From Macropodus opercularis (lineage: Eukaryota; Chordata; Actinopteri; Anabantiformes; Osphronemidae): a stretch of DNA of 64,000 nt. The stretch covers positions 8,359,501-8,423,500 of the forward strand of contig CM061102.1 in assembly GCA_030770545.1 (NCBI GenBank), read 5' to 3'. A program made the position numbers and the translations under genes. Within the stretch, counting starts at the first letter, position 1. Each line of letters opens with the position of its first letter. Below the pieces are notes generated by a model that saw only the letters and a program-made list of their open reading frames with translations, had not been told where the DNA came from and did not search any database. This document shows, in pieces, positions 26,401 to 38,358 of the stretch.

Positions 26401-28406
26401 GAGTGGGTTCACTTTTCAGTGGTGGAGACAGATGCTTGTTTACTGGCCTCATTATGTCAGCAGCTGTCCTGGCCAGGTCACACTCTGGTCCTCAATCCAC
26501 CTACTGACTGGTGAGTCCAGCACCTGACACTGGATACACCGTAAAGGGTTTCACATACGAGAAGGCCCATGTGAGAGGCTCTCCATTTAAATTGCTGACA
26601 CTTAGCTTCTGTATGTGTGTGATCATAATCGCAACACAGGCTAGAAAGTATGAAGGTTTGATTTGTATTTTTAAAAAAATCTGTCAGTTATAAAGGAAGA
26701 TTTTCAAACACTAATTTCAAGAACTTTTAAAAAGTAATGATAAAAATAAAAAATACAGATGGAATGTTTTTCATTCATTTTGTGATTTACATGTTGGTCT
26801 GACGTCACCTGTTTCTGCGCATTTACTCAGAACAAGACTACAGGAAAGTGTTGGCTCGGAAAAGCTTAGCTCTCAGGTGATTAGAGGAGATGACTGGAGA
26901 CTATTCCCCTTCATCATATCTACAATGTAAATGCAGATATGTAATGTGTATAATGTTGTGCCTGGTGTTCATTTTACTGCATATTTCCAAGTTTGCTTTC
27001 CCCCCAGATGCATACATGAATGTGTTGTTTTTCCTCTCCGCAGTCCCCACATCTATAATCCCTTTTATTGAAATCCGTGTCACCTGCCGCCTGCGCAGTC
27101 CAGCACCCTGAAGCATTAGACGGCTGGCATCGTGACGGGCACTGCAGCGAAAGCAGAGAGAGGAGAGAGACATGACCATAATGTCTTTGGTTTAGCTGCG
27201 TTGGTAGGCTTTTAAAATGTGATGGTTCATTTCATGGGCAAATTTAACTGGAAGGCTACAAGCAGCTAATCAGCAACTAATGTACAACAGAAATGTGAGT
27301 GTGAATCTTCCCTGACAGCGGACACGCGTCTGGCTGTGAGCCTGACATCTCCCCGTCGTTACGCACACTGTCCCCACGACTGCCCACGTTGCTGGTCAGG
27401 TACACAGAGGCGCGGTGGACTGGATGCTTGTCGCCTGTTCCACCATGAGCGCATTAGCATTTCCCCTGCCCCTCGAAGCACGGAGCAACACCAGACTGAG
27501 CATTGTGTTTGGGGGGAAAGATTGAGATGGAGAGAGCGAGGTAGCCCCTGCCACGAGGGAGGTGGAGAAAGAAGACAGAGTGAACGAGAGAAAGGAAAGC
27601 CAGAGGGAGAGAGGAAGAAGGGAGGATTGAGCAGAGGGAGCGAGGCAATTTTGCAAACCTGTGACACATTAATTATTAACAAACTCTGGCTAAATGCGTA
27701 AACTCTCTCTCTCTTCTTGTTCATTCTCTCCTCATCTCCTGCGGAAAATGGTCACACGCACTTCATAGGTCTCTACCCATATAAACACACACACGCGCAC
27801 ACATATGTATATATACAACCCAGCAGGGTGGCATGATGCTTGTAACATGAAGTGGAACATGTCAAAGGGCCAGGGAAGGTGTCAAGCCCAAGGCCCACAA
27901 AGAGTGGGAGACAGGAGTGAAGACGTCAATGAGGACGACATGAGGCAGAGAAAGCAGGAGGTACACACTGCTGTGGTACGACAAAGATGAGAAAGCCAGA
28001 GGAAGGGGAGACTACAAAGACGAAGACAGAAGCAGCAGTGCAACCGGAGCTTTCTTTCATGCTGCTGGCTTAACTGCTAATCGTTAAGGTGGTCAGTCTA
28101 TTTGACATTCAGTATTCTCTAATCAATGGGCTCGAATGTTGCAACGCTACAACGCGAACGTGCCTCCGTGTGTTTGTGTGTGTGTTGAGGCAGGCGCTGC
28201 TTGAGCGGTCACTCTGCCCCTCAGGCGATGGTGTGTGTTTGGCAGGGAATGGATCCTCCCCCAGGAGTGCGGGAGATGTGTGTAAATGTCCCTACGATAC
28301 TTTTTGCTGCAGTCTGTCCTCTCACACCAGATTCGATGAGAAGGTCCTAAAGGTTCATCCTCTTGTCACATGAGTGATTGTGTGTATGACAAAGACGTTT
28401 ACATCT

Positions 28407-28412
28407 TTTATT
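28407..28412 (-). terminator. Polyadenylation signal of the two-exon orphan gene
   Basis: AATAAA on the minus strand, about 210 bp after the TAA stop codon of the exon ending at 28621. This is a normal teleost 3'UTR length and supports that exon being terminal. Confidence 0.4.
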
Positions 28413-28620
28413 ATGCAGAATACTCCGCCTACACTTTAATAATATAGTATAACACTGTTGGACTCATTCTCTAAGGTGATTGCTCGTCATTACGCTAAAT
28501 TCATTGTATAACACTTTAGAATTTAGAAACCAATAATCTAGAAATTCAAATAAATTATTAAATAATAAAACCCAATTACCATGAATGGTAGGAATACCAG
28601 AATAAATTTAAATGAGTCTT

Positions 28621-28793
28621 TTAATGGAAGAAACCTCCAGCAGCAGCAGGTTTGGGGTCGGTGCCCATCGTCTGGTTCTGCTGAGGATCTGCGGGGGAAT
28701 GTCCGTCAGTGGAGAGAGCACACATCCCTTTGACGGCATGTTTGAGTATGTTCCCAATGCGTCCGGCATAACAATGGTCACACTTCACAGTCC
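28621..28793 (-). CDS. Candidate orphan gene, terminal exon
   Basis: I do not recognise this protein. The exon follows a good acceptor (gttttcttcag, AG at 28794-28795) and starts with two bases completing a codon. It then runs 56 codons to TAA. It encodes TVKCDHCYAGRIGN, then ILKHAVKGMC, and an acidic/proline/alanine tail ending PAAAGGFFH. Codon choice is typical of coding sequence. Cysteines make a CxxC pair plus one 16 residues later. It joins in phase with the exon at 28871-28979 across a 77-bp intron, the modal intron size in teleosts. The CxxC/glycine/cysteine spacing faintly recalls secreted TAFA-type chemokine-like proteins, but the rest of that fold is missing, so I assign no family. 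An AATAAA follows at 28407. Confidence 0.45.
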
Positions 28794-28870
28794 CTGAAGA
28801 AAACACTTACTTAGCCTTCACCTTTATATCACAATGGGCTGAGTGGGCACCTTTAAGTTACAATGGTTAC

Positions 28871-28979
28871 CTCGATGCTCGCAGCGGGACGTGTGGCATT
28901 TCTGTGTCCACGTCTTCTTTGTTTCAAACCAGATTAGCATAAAACGTTTGTGTGATGCTGAATAACTGCTGGGCCTCAT
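28871..28979 (-). CDS. Candidate orphan gene, upstream exon
   Basis: Starting at an ATG in good context (ctcaccATG), 36 codons plus one base run to a GAG|GTAACC donor (last exon base 28871). The peptide begins MRPSSYSASHKRF and ends KCHTSRCEHR. The single leftover G joins the GG of the next exon to make glycine, giving CEHRGTVKCDHC across the junction. Together the two exons give a 93-residue protein with cysteines at about 28, 33, 41, 44 and 61. No signal peptide is visible, so a further upstream exon may exist and this ATG may be internal. The coding case rests on splice sites, phase and codon use, not homology. Confidence 0.38.
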
Positions 28980-31143
28980 GGTGAGCGGTGCCTGTTTTAA
29001 ACCTTAGCTAAGTGTTGGTCTATCGGTTCCTTTCTCGCTGGTCGTAAATGTGTCATATCCACACAGTCAAATACAGCCGGAATGTCTTCTAAGAGAAGAG
29101 GCGTCATCGGCCCCAACACGTTCCCAGTCTTTGCTCTGCTCTGTGAAATGTTGCCAGTGATTGCGCTTGTGCCATATCAACTTTTACACATGAGGAAGTT
29201 CAGAGCTGAGCGCTGGTCAGCTGCTTACTGTACATCAGCCCAGAGCTGGCACGTGTCTCTAAATGAATATGGAGATGGAGCAGCGCTCACATACAGTAAG
29301 TGACAATAGAGAACCATTAGTAGTATATGCTGACGTCAGGTAAATATGGTCAACGGTGTCTTCCAGTTAATGTTCTGAATAATAGGTGAGCGGCCGATAA
29401 ACTGTGTTTGTGGACAGAGAACCAGACTCTGGGCTCTGCTGTCTTCTTTTCCTGCCTCTGATTTGCTCCCTGCTGTCACTCACAGCTGCGTGTCACTGAT
29501 GCAGCTGTGCTCTCTGCAACTCGCCCATTAACTGTGGCTTACAGTCGGTCATTCTGTACAGAAACGGGACGAAACCTTCATTTTACTAAACATATAACGA
29601 GTTGAAAGGAGTAGGTTACCTGGGTAACCAAACCTTTTTGTCCAACGCACTTCATGTTAATGACATTAACGTAAAACCATTCACACATTCTGATTTTCAT
29701 TTTTGTTTACACACCTGTCAAGATCAGACCTACTGTGAACCAATCACGTCTTGAGTAGGACTTGCAGCCCATGACCTTAAATCAAATGCCACAGTAATTT
29801 ATGTGTAACCTAAAACATTTGACTGGTGGAGCTTGATTGGGATTCACTGAGAGCAAGAAATGCCTGGAACATTAACTCTAAAGGAAAAAAAGTCATTCAT
29901 TGCATGTATCACATCAAAAACCAGATACAAAGAGACGAGTTATTAGTGTAAAACAACTATTGATGAATTTACTATGTTCCACTCTCTGTAAAGTCTCCAG
30001 TCCCTCAGCATGTTCATTCTTGTCTCTCCCGTGTTGTCGTTGCTACAGAAATTTTCTGTGCAGCGTCAACTTTTTGCTTGACGTGGCGTCGGAGAGCGTT
30101 GCTGCACCATCTGTTTCTTTTTGTGGGTCTTTGTTTTGTAATCGCTGCAAGTGGCAACGTGAGTGGCCGCCTCTGTTCCTGCCCATCAGCACAACTCTGT
30201 CAAAGTGAGGTGATCAGTTGTAGTCATGTTTTGGACCCCTGTCTCAAAAGGTCCGCTCTCACCTGGAATGTTCAGCGTCTTTGCCAGACCATGTTTGATT
30301 CTGCCACAACCGAACTATTCTGCACAGGCTCTGATTCTCCACACTGGGGGAGGATGGGCTCATCGTGCTGTCACACGTTGACACGGCATCCGTTTAGATT
30401 TACACCCAGACTCACAGTGGAACCCAGAAGCAGACAATCTCAAATTCCTGACGACTGATCCTGAGCACAGCAACCTGCTCTGTTGTCTGCATCTACATGT
30501 TACTGCTGTGCAGAAAAACGCGCCTTGCAACCGTGGTTAAGGTTGTGAGCCCAGTGGAGAGCTGCTGCATTCATCATCCAGGTGTTTTTATGATCACAGC
30601 GGACTAGAGTTGAGAAATGCAATGAAGTAGTCCAGTAACAGTGATGCCAAAGGGCCAACAAACAGTGTTTAGTCATTCAAAAACAAAGCTGTAAAATAGT
30701 GTCAGCCGTTAAACCATCAGACACATAATCGCTCATTAGTATTACTAAGACACTTTTCCTTTTCAAATGTGAATACGTTTTCAACAAAAGGGTTTTGTAA
30801 AGTGATCGTGCGTCACATACCGTACGACATTGTACCTGATACAATGGTGATAGCTGCTATGTAGATGGAAATGTAAGCTTTACTTCCATTCGAGTGTGGG
30901 AGGAAACAATAAGACAGTAAACCAAGTATGAAATTTCAACACCAATCCAACACCTCGTAGGGGTGTTGTTCAAAGGAAGGGTGCTGATTCAAATAAGAAA
31001 TTTGAACAAAAAGTTATTTTTAAAGGAGGATTTGCCATTATACCCAGAGGTGTTGCTTTGTCACTGAAGAAAGATCTATTACTGACAGCAAAGTTACACA
31101 CATAACAGCATATTTAAACAGATTAATGACAAGACATTAGACC

Positions 31144-31149
31144 TTTATT
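31144..31149 (-). terminator. Polyadenylation signal after the candidate exon at 31.3 kb
   Basis: Minus-strand AATAAA about 140 bp beyond the stop codon of the candidate terminal exon at 31286-31403. It supports a transcript end here but is common by chance in AT-rich DNA. Confidence 0.3.
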
Positions 31150-31285
31150 GTTCTTTATCATCAGAAACATTAAAGGTTACTTTGGCTGGTTCTCTTGTAC
31201 ATAATAATTATTTTGTGCTAAGGTAGCAAGTATTTGTATGTGCCCAGTTTCTTCTGCTCCCTCAGCTCGTAACACATGGGTGACT

Positions 31286-31403
31286 TTAACAGACACATGG
31301 CGCTTGGACAGTGTCACCGTGACGCTCTGCGGGCTGTGTCTCTGTGGTAGTGGTCCCAGGGGACACGATCTCTGAGGACGTCTTGCTCTGTGAGCCGCTG
31401 TGT
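31286..31403 (-). CDS. Candidate alternative terminal exon (Ser/Thr-rich tail)
   Basis: A very strong acceptor (long C/T tract ending ttctcag, AG at 31404-31405) opens this exon. In phase 2 it encodes 38 codons starting HSGSQSKTSSEIVSPG and ending VQAPCVC, then TAA. AATAAA follows on the same strand at 31149-31144. The phase matches the exon ending at 42605 (AG + A = Arg), so it could end the SH2D4-like gene as an alternative to 37542-37614. The other two frames also stay open for 29 and about 70 codons, so the frame is not certain. Confidence 0.28.
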
Positions 31404-34400
31404 CTGAGAACGGGGGGAGGACGACGTAGCCTCGGAGTTTAGCTCTTAATTCCTGTTCGTGTTGTGTCTATTATTGTGCCGTTGCTCGACCGTACGTTCA
31501 TACACTACACTTTTCACTGACGCTGAAACGTGGACACCAATAGGACGCAGGTAGCAGACAAGATATCTGCGTTGACCGCGTGGACTGAGGGGATGGTCCC
31601 TCTTTTGCCCGACCGCCTGGTTCACCATCTCACCATGGCAACACTCCCACTGAGCAGGCCCTGCAGCTGTATTGCTGCATGCGAACCTGGCCTCCAGCAT
31701 CCTCAACACGCACAACCCATCAAGACTACACACAGTACGGTATACACCCAAAAGCACATTCACCTTCACTCACGTGTACAAACACACGCTCAATCAAACT
31801 GCATTTAACTTCTGGTTAAAGTTCCCCATGCTCATCACTGCTCAGTTGGTAATTATTGTAACCCAGGGGAGGTTCATTCTCTTGGATCATTTCAAGTTAC
31901 CAAGTCAAAACAAATGAAAATGTATTTATATTAAATTTTAGTCCAAATTCTTTGACTTTATGTTATCAAAGATGAAGCGTTAAAACCCGAATCAGTGCTT
32001 TTCACATTGTTCAAAGGGCTGCGGTCTTTGGTGGGTGACGGCAAGCAAGCAGCTGCCTACAAGCTGTGCTACTGCTTCCACAAGTCAAACCAGAGAGGCC
32101 ACCTGCTGCTATGTGTCTGGAAAATCATTAAAATCTGTCGACTTCATAATTTTTTTAAATCCTTGATGAGCCTCTATGATACTAGGCCATTACATCACCC
32201 TTATGCTTTTTGCCATGCAAAACACACATTGCTGCGTTGTGTCTGCATTACATGCAATTTTGATAATTTGACAAAATTTGAAAGTACAAAAAATCTGATC
32301 AAGCAAAAAGAAGCTGACATTAGGGTGTGAAATATTGGAAACTGCCTCAAGTCAGTTAACACAACTCTATAACAAGTTTCAGATATATTTTAAGCCTGAG
32401 ATTTCTCTGCAAAACGTGTATCAGAAAACTAGAGTTTATAATTTACAATAAATAAAACAGATGGACTTTTGAACAGAACGTTTTTCTCTTTTAATGATGG
32501 TTTCAGCTTTTGTATCAGTGTTGGGGATATTGATCAGAATGAGATGCTTCTGTTTAACAAGGGAAACGGTGCAATGACACGATCAGACATGGCCTCACAC
32601 ACATAGGTAACAATGCCTTCATCTCAAGAAACTCTGACACACACTGTTTATTGGTGTACATTGTTTTATATTGCATTAGTTCATGTGAATTAGTCTAAAT
32701 TTAATATTTTCTCAGACAGTTGGATTGTCCATTGTTAGTAAGTTGGTATCATCTGAGCATCAGCTGACTGTAATTCTGTGTTCACGTAGGTTCCATCAGC
32801 TGATGATCAGCTACTGTCAAACGTTATAAATTCCTACGCAGTTATGTCTCTACAGAGCTTCACTATGAATCCAGGGACGGCTGAAGATATTTGCATTCGT
32901 ACTTCATAGAGTGCTCAGATATATGGAAATGCTACAGATGATGCCATGTTTTCAATTCAGGGGTTGACATTAAAAAAAAATTATAAATCACTTGCAAATG
33001 TAAAATTTTAAATCTACAAGAAACCTATAGAGTAAGTTCTCACGCTTGCAACTTGCTGTTGGGTTCGTTTGGACGTTAACGGACGAGCAGATGCTGGTGA
33101 CATCGCTCTACCCCGTAATATTAATTTGCTGAAACACAGGCATTGAACTGCAGTGAAGCCTGTGTAGGTGCAGCTGATTCTCCACTTCTGTCAGGCTGAA
33201 CAGACAGACGGGCATGGAGGGAGTGACCTGCTGGACCGGTGCGCTTCGACTACACTGTACTTTTTATTTTGCTCTGTGTGTGCGTCTGACGTAAATACAT
33301 ATACACATGACTGACAGCCAAGGTCTTCTTGAAGTAGATCAGATGCACACACACGCGCACAAACACACACACTGAGCCCCTGGTTTGTCCCCCTGCCCAC
33401 TTCCTCTGCAGCCTATGGTGTTTCCGCTGGGGTGAGACAGTGCCAGCTCCCTCCCTCTGCTTCCCAGTGGGGTCCTGCCTCCCGGCATCTGTCAGGGCAG
33501 CTGTCTCTCCTCTCCACTCTGCACTGCACCACGCTATGCCAGGCCTCCACACAGGATTGTGAGCTACGCACGCTTGCATTAATAGGCACCAAGGCACGAT
33601 AGGACATGTCTTCATCGTTTTTAGCCAGAAAAATCCAAAGATTTACTCAGACCGATAAGTGAAGTTGAACCAGTAGAGGTAACGTAGAGCTCTGGATTGT
33701 ACAGTAATTAACATGAAAACGCATTTGTGTGTTTAACGAGGTGCTGGTAAGTCATGGAAATGCCGGTTTTCTCTGCGGATACACCCTCTGACCGGCCTCA
33801 TATTATTCAATTTCATTTGTTATTCATATGAATAGACCTGGAAAGAGACTGGAGACATTACAGCCAAACAGGGGAGAAGAAAAAAACTGGAGAGCAGAGA
33901 TGAAAGAAGGAGGGGTAGCTCAGGTCCAGGTGTGCCAGAAGCTTCAGGAAGTAAACATACAGGCACTAAGCTACACAGGTGCTGAAAAATGATCCTTTTT
34001 CTTTTGAGGCCCAACAAAACAGAGTGTGTGTGTGTTGGGCAATTCGAGGGCTGGGGGTGTAGCTGATACTGAAACCTGGAGATTAATATGGACAAGAGGA
34101 GGACAGTGCACCAGAGAACGCTGTCCATGGCTGTGGTTCTGGCTGCAGGTCTGGAAAACACCCAGCATCAACCACATCCCCCCGTCTTTGCCGGCAAACG
34201 CTCAGAGAAACACACGAAACCCACTTTGCTATCTCCACCCCCCCACCGCCATCCAGCACACGCGCCGTGCACTCTCACAGGTAGCACACGCCTGCACGGG
34301 AATACAAAATGTGAGCGCATGGAGACAAAAACACCAGCGTCTCTGCTCCACCCCCTCCCCTTGGGGTACAGGTCCATCCAACACAGATGTAGCCCTGATT

Positions 34401-35694
34401 AATTGGGCGCAACACAGGGAAGTGGGTCTGGAAACTACCTGGCAATTTCCTGCAGCCTATCCTCCCCCACTACCTTCTCTCCACCTAAACACCCCTCCTC
34501 CTCACATTTGGATCACGTAAGTCAGCAGGTGGGCTGCTGGGAGGAGTGTCTGCCGTGTGGCGTTGATATTCTGCCTGCGTCCAGCTTGCTGGGCGCCCTA
34601 CATTGCAGGCACTCCCTCTGGCAATGCTTGCCTTGGCTCTGGGCTGAGTGCTGGAAACGCTGAGAGTCTGACAGACTCCATGGGCGAACATACAGGTACA
34701 CACACACACAGAGCCATGCAGAGAATGGACCTCTCTCTACTGCCCAGCAGAACACATCGCTAAGACGGAGAAGGGAAAGTGACGGAAGAGGCAGAGAAAT
34801 GGATAGACATACTGTATTTACCTCACACTTTTTCAGTAAAGCGTGTGGATTACCCAGCAGAGCACAGGGAGGCTTTTTAATGAAAGCACAGGAAGGGGGC
34901 AGCAGCTGGTGGCATGTGTTTGAGCCGGGAGGATAAGACCCCTTGTGCTGGGCTCGCCAGTCCCCCTCCCTCTCTCTGGTTTCTTCATCCCCTAACCCTT
35001 CATCCTATCCCAACCCACCCCCTTTCCACACCCATAGAGAATGAAGTCCTTTGTCCGTTCTACTACTGCCTGTCCTGGAGTTGGGCCTGAGCCGCAGGGG
35101 CCTGCTGGTTAGCCAGCACCAGAACCAGAGCAGAACCGAGTTGAGCCCCTCACAGTGCTGGCTTCAGCCTGCCTCCGTAGACCAGCACAAGTCCCCAATC
35201 ACCCAGAGCTGGGAGAGGAAAAAGAAAAATGAGCACAACAGACAGAGACATCAACAGAATGTTTGGACAATACCAATGAGAGACACGGGCAGAAGGAAAA
35301 ACACAGAGGACTGTGTTCAAAACTACAACAGATAAAGGGGACTTTTCACTGTAGCGCAGCCACAAGATGTGTCATTTTGACTGGTAAGAAACACAGGAGC
35401 AACATATTACTTTCAAGAAAGACCAACACATGTTCCTTCATTATCAAAGCTATAATCTAATCTGTATCATTTCCTTCTCATTTATACAAACAGCTAGTTA
35501 ATATGTGAAACCTGGTAATTGTACAAGTTTGGGATATTTGCGTAGACCTGTTGACCAAATAACTAAACTAGACTAAACTAAATAACTTCTCATAAAATGC
35601 ATATATACATTATTACAAATCTATTGAACATTAAACCAAAAAGAGAGAAATAATGTTCAAACATAGTTTGGTGAAGTTGTTCTGAGTTGAAGCA

Positions 35695-35730
35695 GTGATA
35701 AACAAGTGATAAACAAGTGATAAACAAGTG
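35695..35730. repeat. Three-copy 11-bp tandem repeat
   Basis: Three exact copies of GTGATAAACAA followed by GTG. A short minisatellite with no visible function. Confidence 0.9.
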
Positions 35731-36365
35731 CAGGGAGCTGCTGAAGCTAATGACATGACTGAGGAATGTTGGAGAATCAGTATCTGTATCAGGTTGCTTC
35801 CACGGAGAGATGTGTGCACAGTAAGAGCAGATGAGCGGCTCCTCTTACCAGAAAGGCGCGGTGCACAGAAGAAACCTGTGTTTTGCAGTAATTGGATCTG
35901 CATCACCGTGTAGCCCCTCGGACTCCGAACCACGGCGTCGTTCCCCCGGTGCTTCTGTGCATTCACACATGAAAGCGCCGCCGTCCTGTGTGTCACATCC
36001 TGTGGCTCGTGATGGATCAGCTGAGTAGCAGCACTCACCGTTTAGATGAACGGGAAACTTGTGTGTCCACGTTGTCCATTGTCCGTTATAGAAATGTTTG
36101 GCACTGAATGCTTCTACTAACTACTGAAGTCGTTTAGTATTCATTTTGAACTATCTGCTGCTGTTGCTTCTGGTAATGCACCAGACCTTCCAGAGCAGAG
36201 GATTATTCCCAGGAATCTACTGTATATAGTGAACTAGCAGCTGCTCGGAACAGCCAACGTGCTCAAACCTCACTGGGCTGTTGTTAATCTGACTCCCATC
36301 CCTTAAAGCTGCGAAACAGAGGAGAAGTACTTTCAAATCTAACAGCGGCAACGTTGCTAACTCAC

Positions 36366-36399
36366 CACGCTCAAAGTTCTGCTCTACACGAAGGTGACG
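36366..36399 (-). CDS. Candidate 34-bp micro-exon
   Basis: A 34-bp segment is flanked by a strong acceptor (ctgctctgctcctgcag) and a strong donor (CGTG|GTGAGTTAG). Only one frame is open; it reads RHLRVEQNFER plus one base (phase 0 to 1). It lies on the same strand as the SH2D4-like gene but does not fit the phase of the exon ending at 42605, so it would need another exon or belong to a different transcript. Splice signals are seen; its use is inferred. Confidence 0.2.
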
Positions 36400-37541
36400 C
36401 TGCAGGAGCAGAGCAGGCTGCGAGTCACTCAGAGGGCCTGGACCTGTTTGCTCGGGTTGAAGGGCTCATCTCACTACTCACTGTAAGACACAGACACTCC
36501 CCTGAAAATCAATTTGCAGCGATGTGCAACAGACGTCAGGTCCTGTGAACCCGGAAGAGTCCAGAGATCATTACAACCTCTAGGATCCTTCATCAAGTAC
36601 TGGCTGTCTCAAGCTCAGATCAGATACAGATATTATTATGCAGGGCCGAGTAATTATATTGCTACTAAACACGCTGTTATATAAAGTGTGACATCACTAA
36701 TAAGACCCATATACAAATAGGGAATAATATTTATTTCTTTTGGTCCCAAAACAGTTTAAATATTCATCATCCACTCTACTTCCCAGTTCATAAATGCAGA
36801 GTCGGTTTCCACTAAAGTTAATTCTTAGTTTGCAAAATGTGGGAATAAACAATGCACCACTTATGATAATGTCAGTAACAATAAAGAATAAACAGTGTTT
36901 AACTCACTCAGTTAATATCATCGAGCAGCAGGTGAAGTAGGCTGTTCTGTCAGGGTCTCTGCTCGACTGGGTGACTTTTGTGGCCCGTTTTATCTGTCAC
37001 CTTGTGTTATCTCTCCCTCTGTGTGTACGTCCGTGCGCAGGTATGTGTGGGAACATTTTTTTGCAATCTGAATAAGCGCAGTCATTGTTCTCAGATTTGT
37101 GAACTCACTGGTCATATTCCTGCTGTCTCTGTGTCACGGACCTGATCTTGATCCCAAGTTGGGCTTCTCACCGTATAAGCTACGAACCTTTGATGTTATT
37201 GTTCGTGGTTATGTTTGCTGATCAAAATCAGTGTTACTGATCAAAAAAATGCGATTTGTTTTTCCTCTGCCTTGATTTCCCACAACCATCGCAACCAATT
37301 TCCAGGCGACTTGAACGCTTTGCTTCTTTTCTTCCTCGACATCTCTTCATCCGCCGACTCCATGATTCATACTCAGCTCGGAAGACGACAGGCAGACCAC
37401 CACAGAGGTAGATACAATGATCATGTGCCTGTGACATCTATTCCTGGCAACCACAAATGTTGGTCACACTTCCAAAGGGGAAAGGCTGCTGGGTTGCTTT
37501 TGTGAGGTGCTGAGAGTGCCCCCTAGAGACCGGGGAGGTCA

Positions 37542-37614
37542 TTACTCCTCCTTGATGATGATGGACACAGATTTTTTTTCTCCTCTGCTTTTAAGGTTGT
37601 TTCGCACATGCTCC
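37542..37614 (-). CDS. SH2D4-like gene, candidate terminal exon
   Basis: After the acceptor tacactttcag (AG at 37615-37616), one base plus 23 codons and TAA complete a C-terminus that begins EHVRNNLKSRGEKK and ends SVSIIIKEE. The first base completes AG from the exon ending at 42605, giving Arg, so phase agrees. The basic, then acidic ending looks protein-like. The acceptor is weaker than that of the rival terminal exon at 31403. If used, the gene product is 284 residues with no SH2 domain. Confidence 0.33.
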
Positions 37615-38340
37615 CTGAAAGTGTATTGAATCCTTGTCCTCCTGCACATTGGAGCATGGCAGGCAACAGCATCCACGCATGGCAACACCAGCCCAACAAC
37701 CATCTCCTAGCAACGCACGTCCTCTGCCCCAGGAGGAATCTGGAGGTCTCTGCTGTAGTCACACCATGCATTTCCTGGAGGGCAATCAGCTTTTTTCATC
37801 TCTCCGCTAACTCCCTCGCTCTCGCCCTACCTCACTCTGCTTCTCTCGTCCCAATACTTCATTCCAGCTGGCTTAGCTGTTTTGGAAGGAGTCTTTCTTG
37901 GGATGAAAATAACAAGACCACAAAATTTAAAAAAGGGGAGGGGGAAGTAAATTAGCCTCAATTCTTACAAACTGCTTGGCGAAGTTAGTGAATTGAGAAC
38001 AGGGCAAAGAACATAACCAAAGTGAGGCTCCAAAGTTTTTTTTCACACATTCTTCCTCATTACACTTATTAGTTTTATCATTTTCTCAGCTTTATTAACT
38101 TGCTGTATACTTCACATTACAACATCACTAGTCGGCCGTCACCTTGCCCGAGTCTTTCTGACGTTCAACTGCGAGGAATGAACCAAGTGACCCATATTAA
38201 AAAAAGGTACCTAATCAAAACAGCCTCTGCATGCAGCTGCTAATGCGCGTGCTCGTTTCCCAGCCGTGCTAGTCGTGTTCCTCCCAGCACCATCACCACA
38301 AACCCCTGTTCCCACAGTATTCCCATGACTCTCTGCTGCG

Positions 38341-38358
38341 CCCCCCCCCCCCCCCCCC
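38341..38358. repeat. Poly-C tract
   Basis: About 18 consecutive cytosines in the large last intron of the SH2D4-like gene. Confidence 0.8.

Larger units (their letters stand above)
14151..28400. other. Gene-poor intergenic region
   Basis: No exon could be supported over 14 kb on either strand. Open frames are short, overlap in several frames and match no family. The region carries simple repeats, including a long (TATAA)n satellite (17476-17570) and a (CA)n tract (17751-17850), and one isolated TATA-like element (20463-20470) upstream of a 74-codon frame. It may hold distal regulatory DNA for cxxc5; conservation would need alignment to other fish. Confidence 0.6.

Noticed and set aside
27336..27724. 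Overlapping 121-codon frames on both strands
   Set aside because: Purine-rich low-complexity DNA (GA-rich) makes both strands open; no splice sites or motifs.
34026..34520. 164-codon plus-strand frame
   Set aside because: Overlapping frames of similar length on both strands in GC/CA-rich DNA; no paired splice sites or recognisable motifs.
14151..37500. PSD2 or NRG2 exons
   Set aside because: No Sec7, PH, Ig-like or EGF-like coding segment was recognised on either strand.
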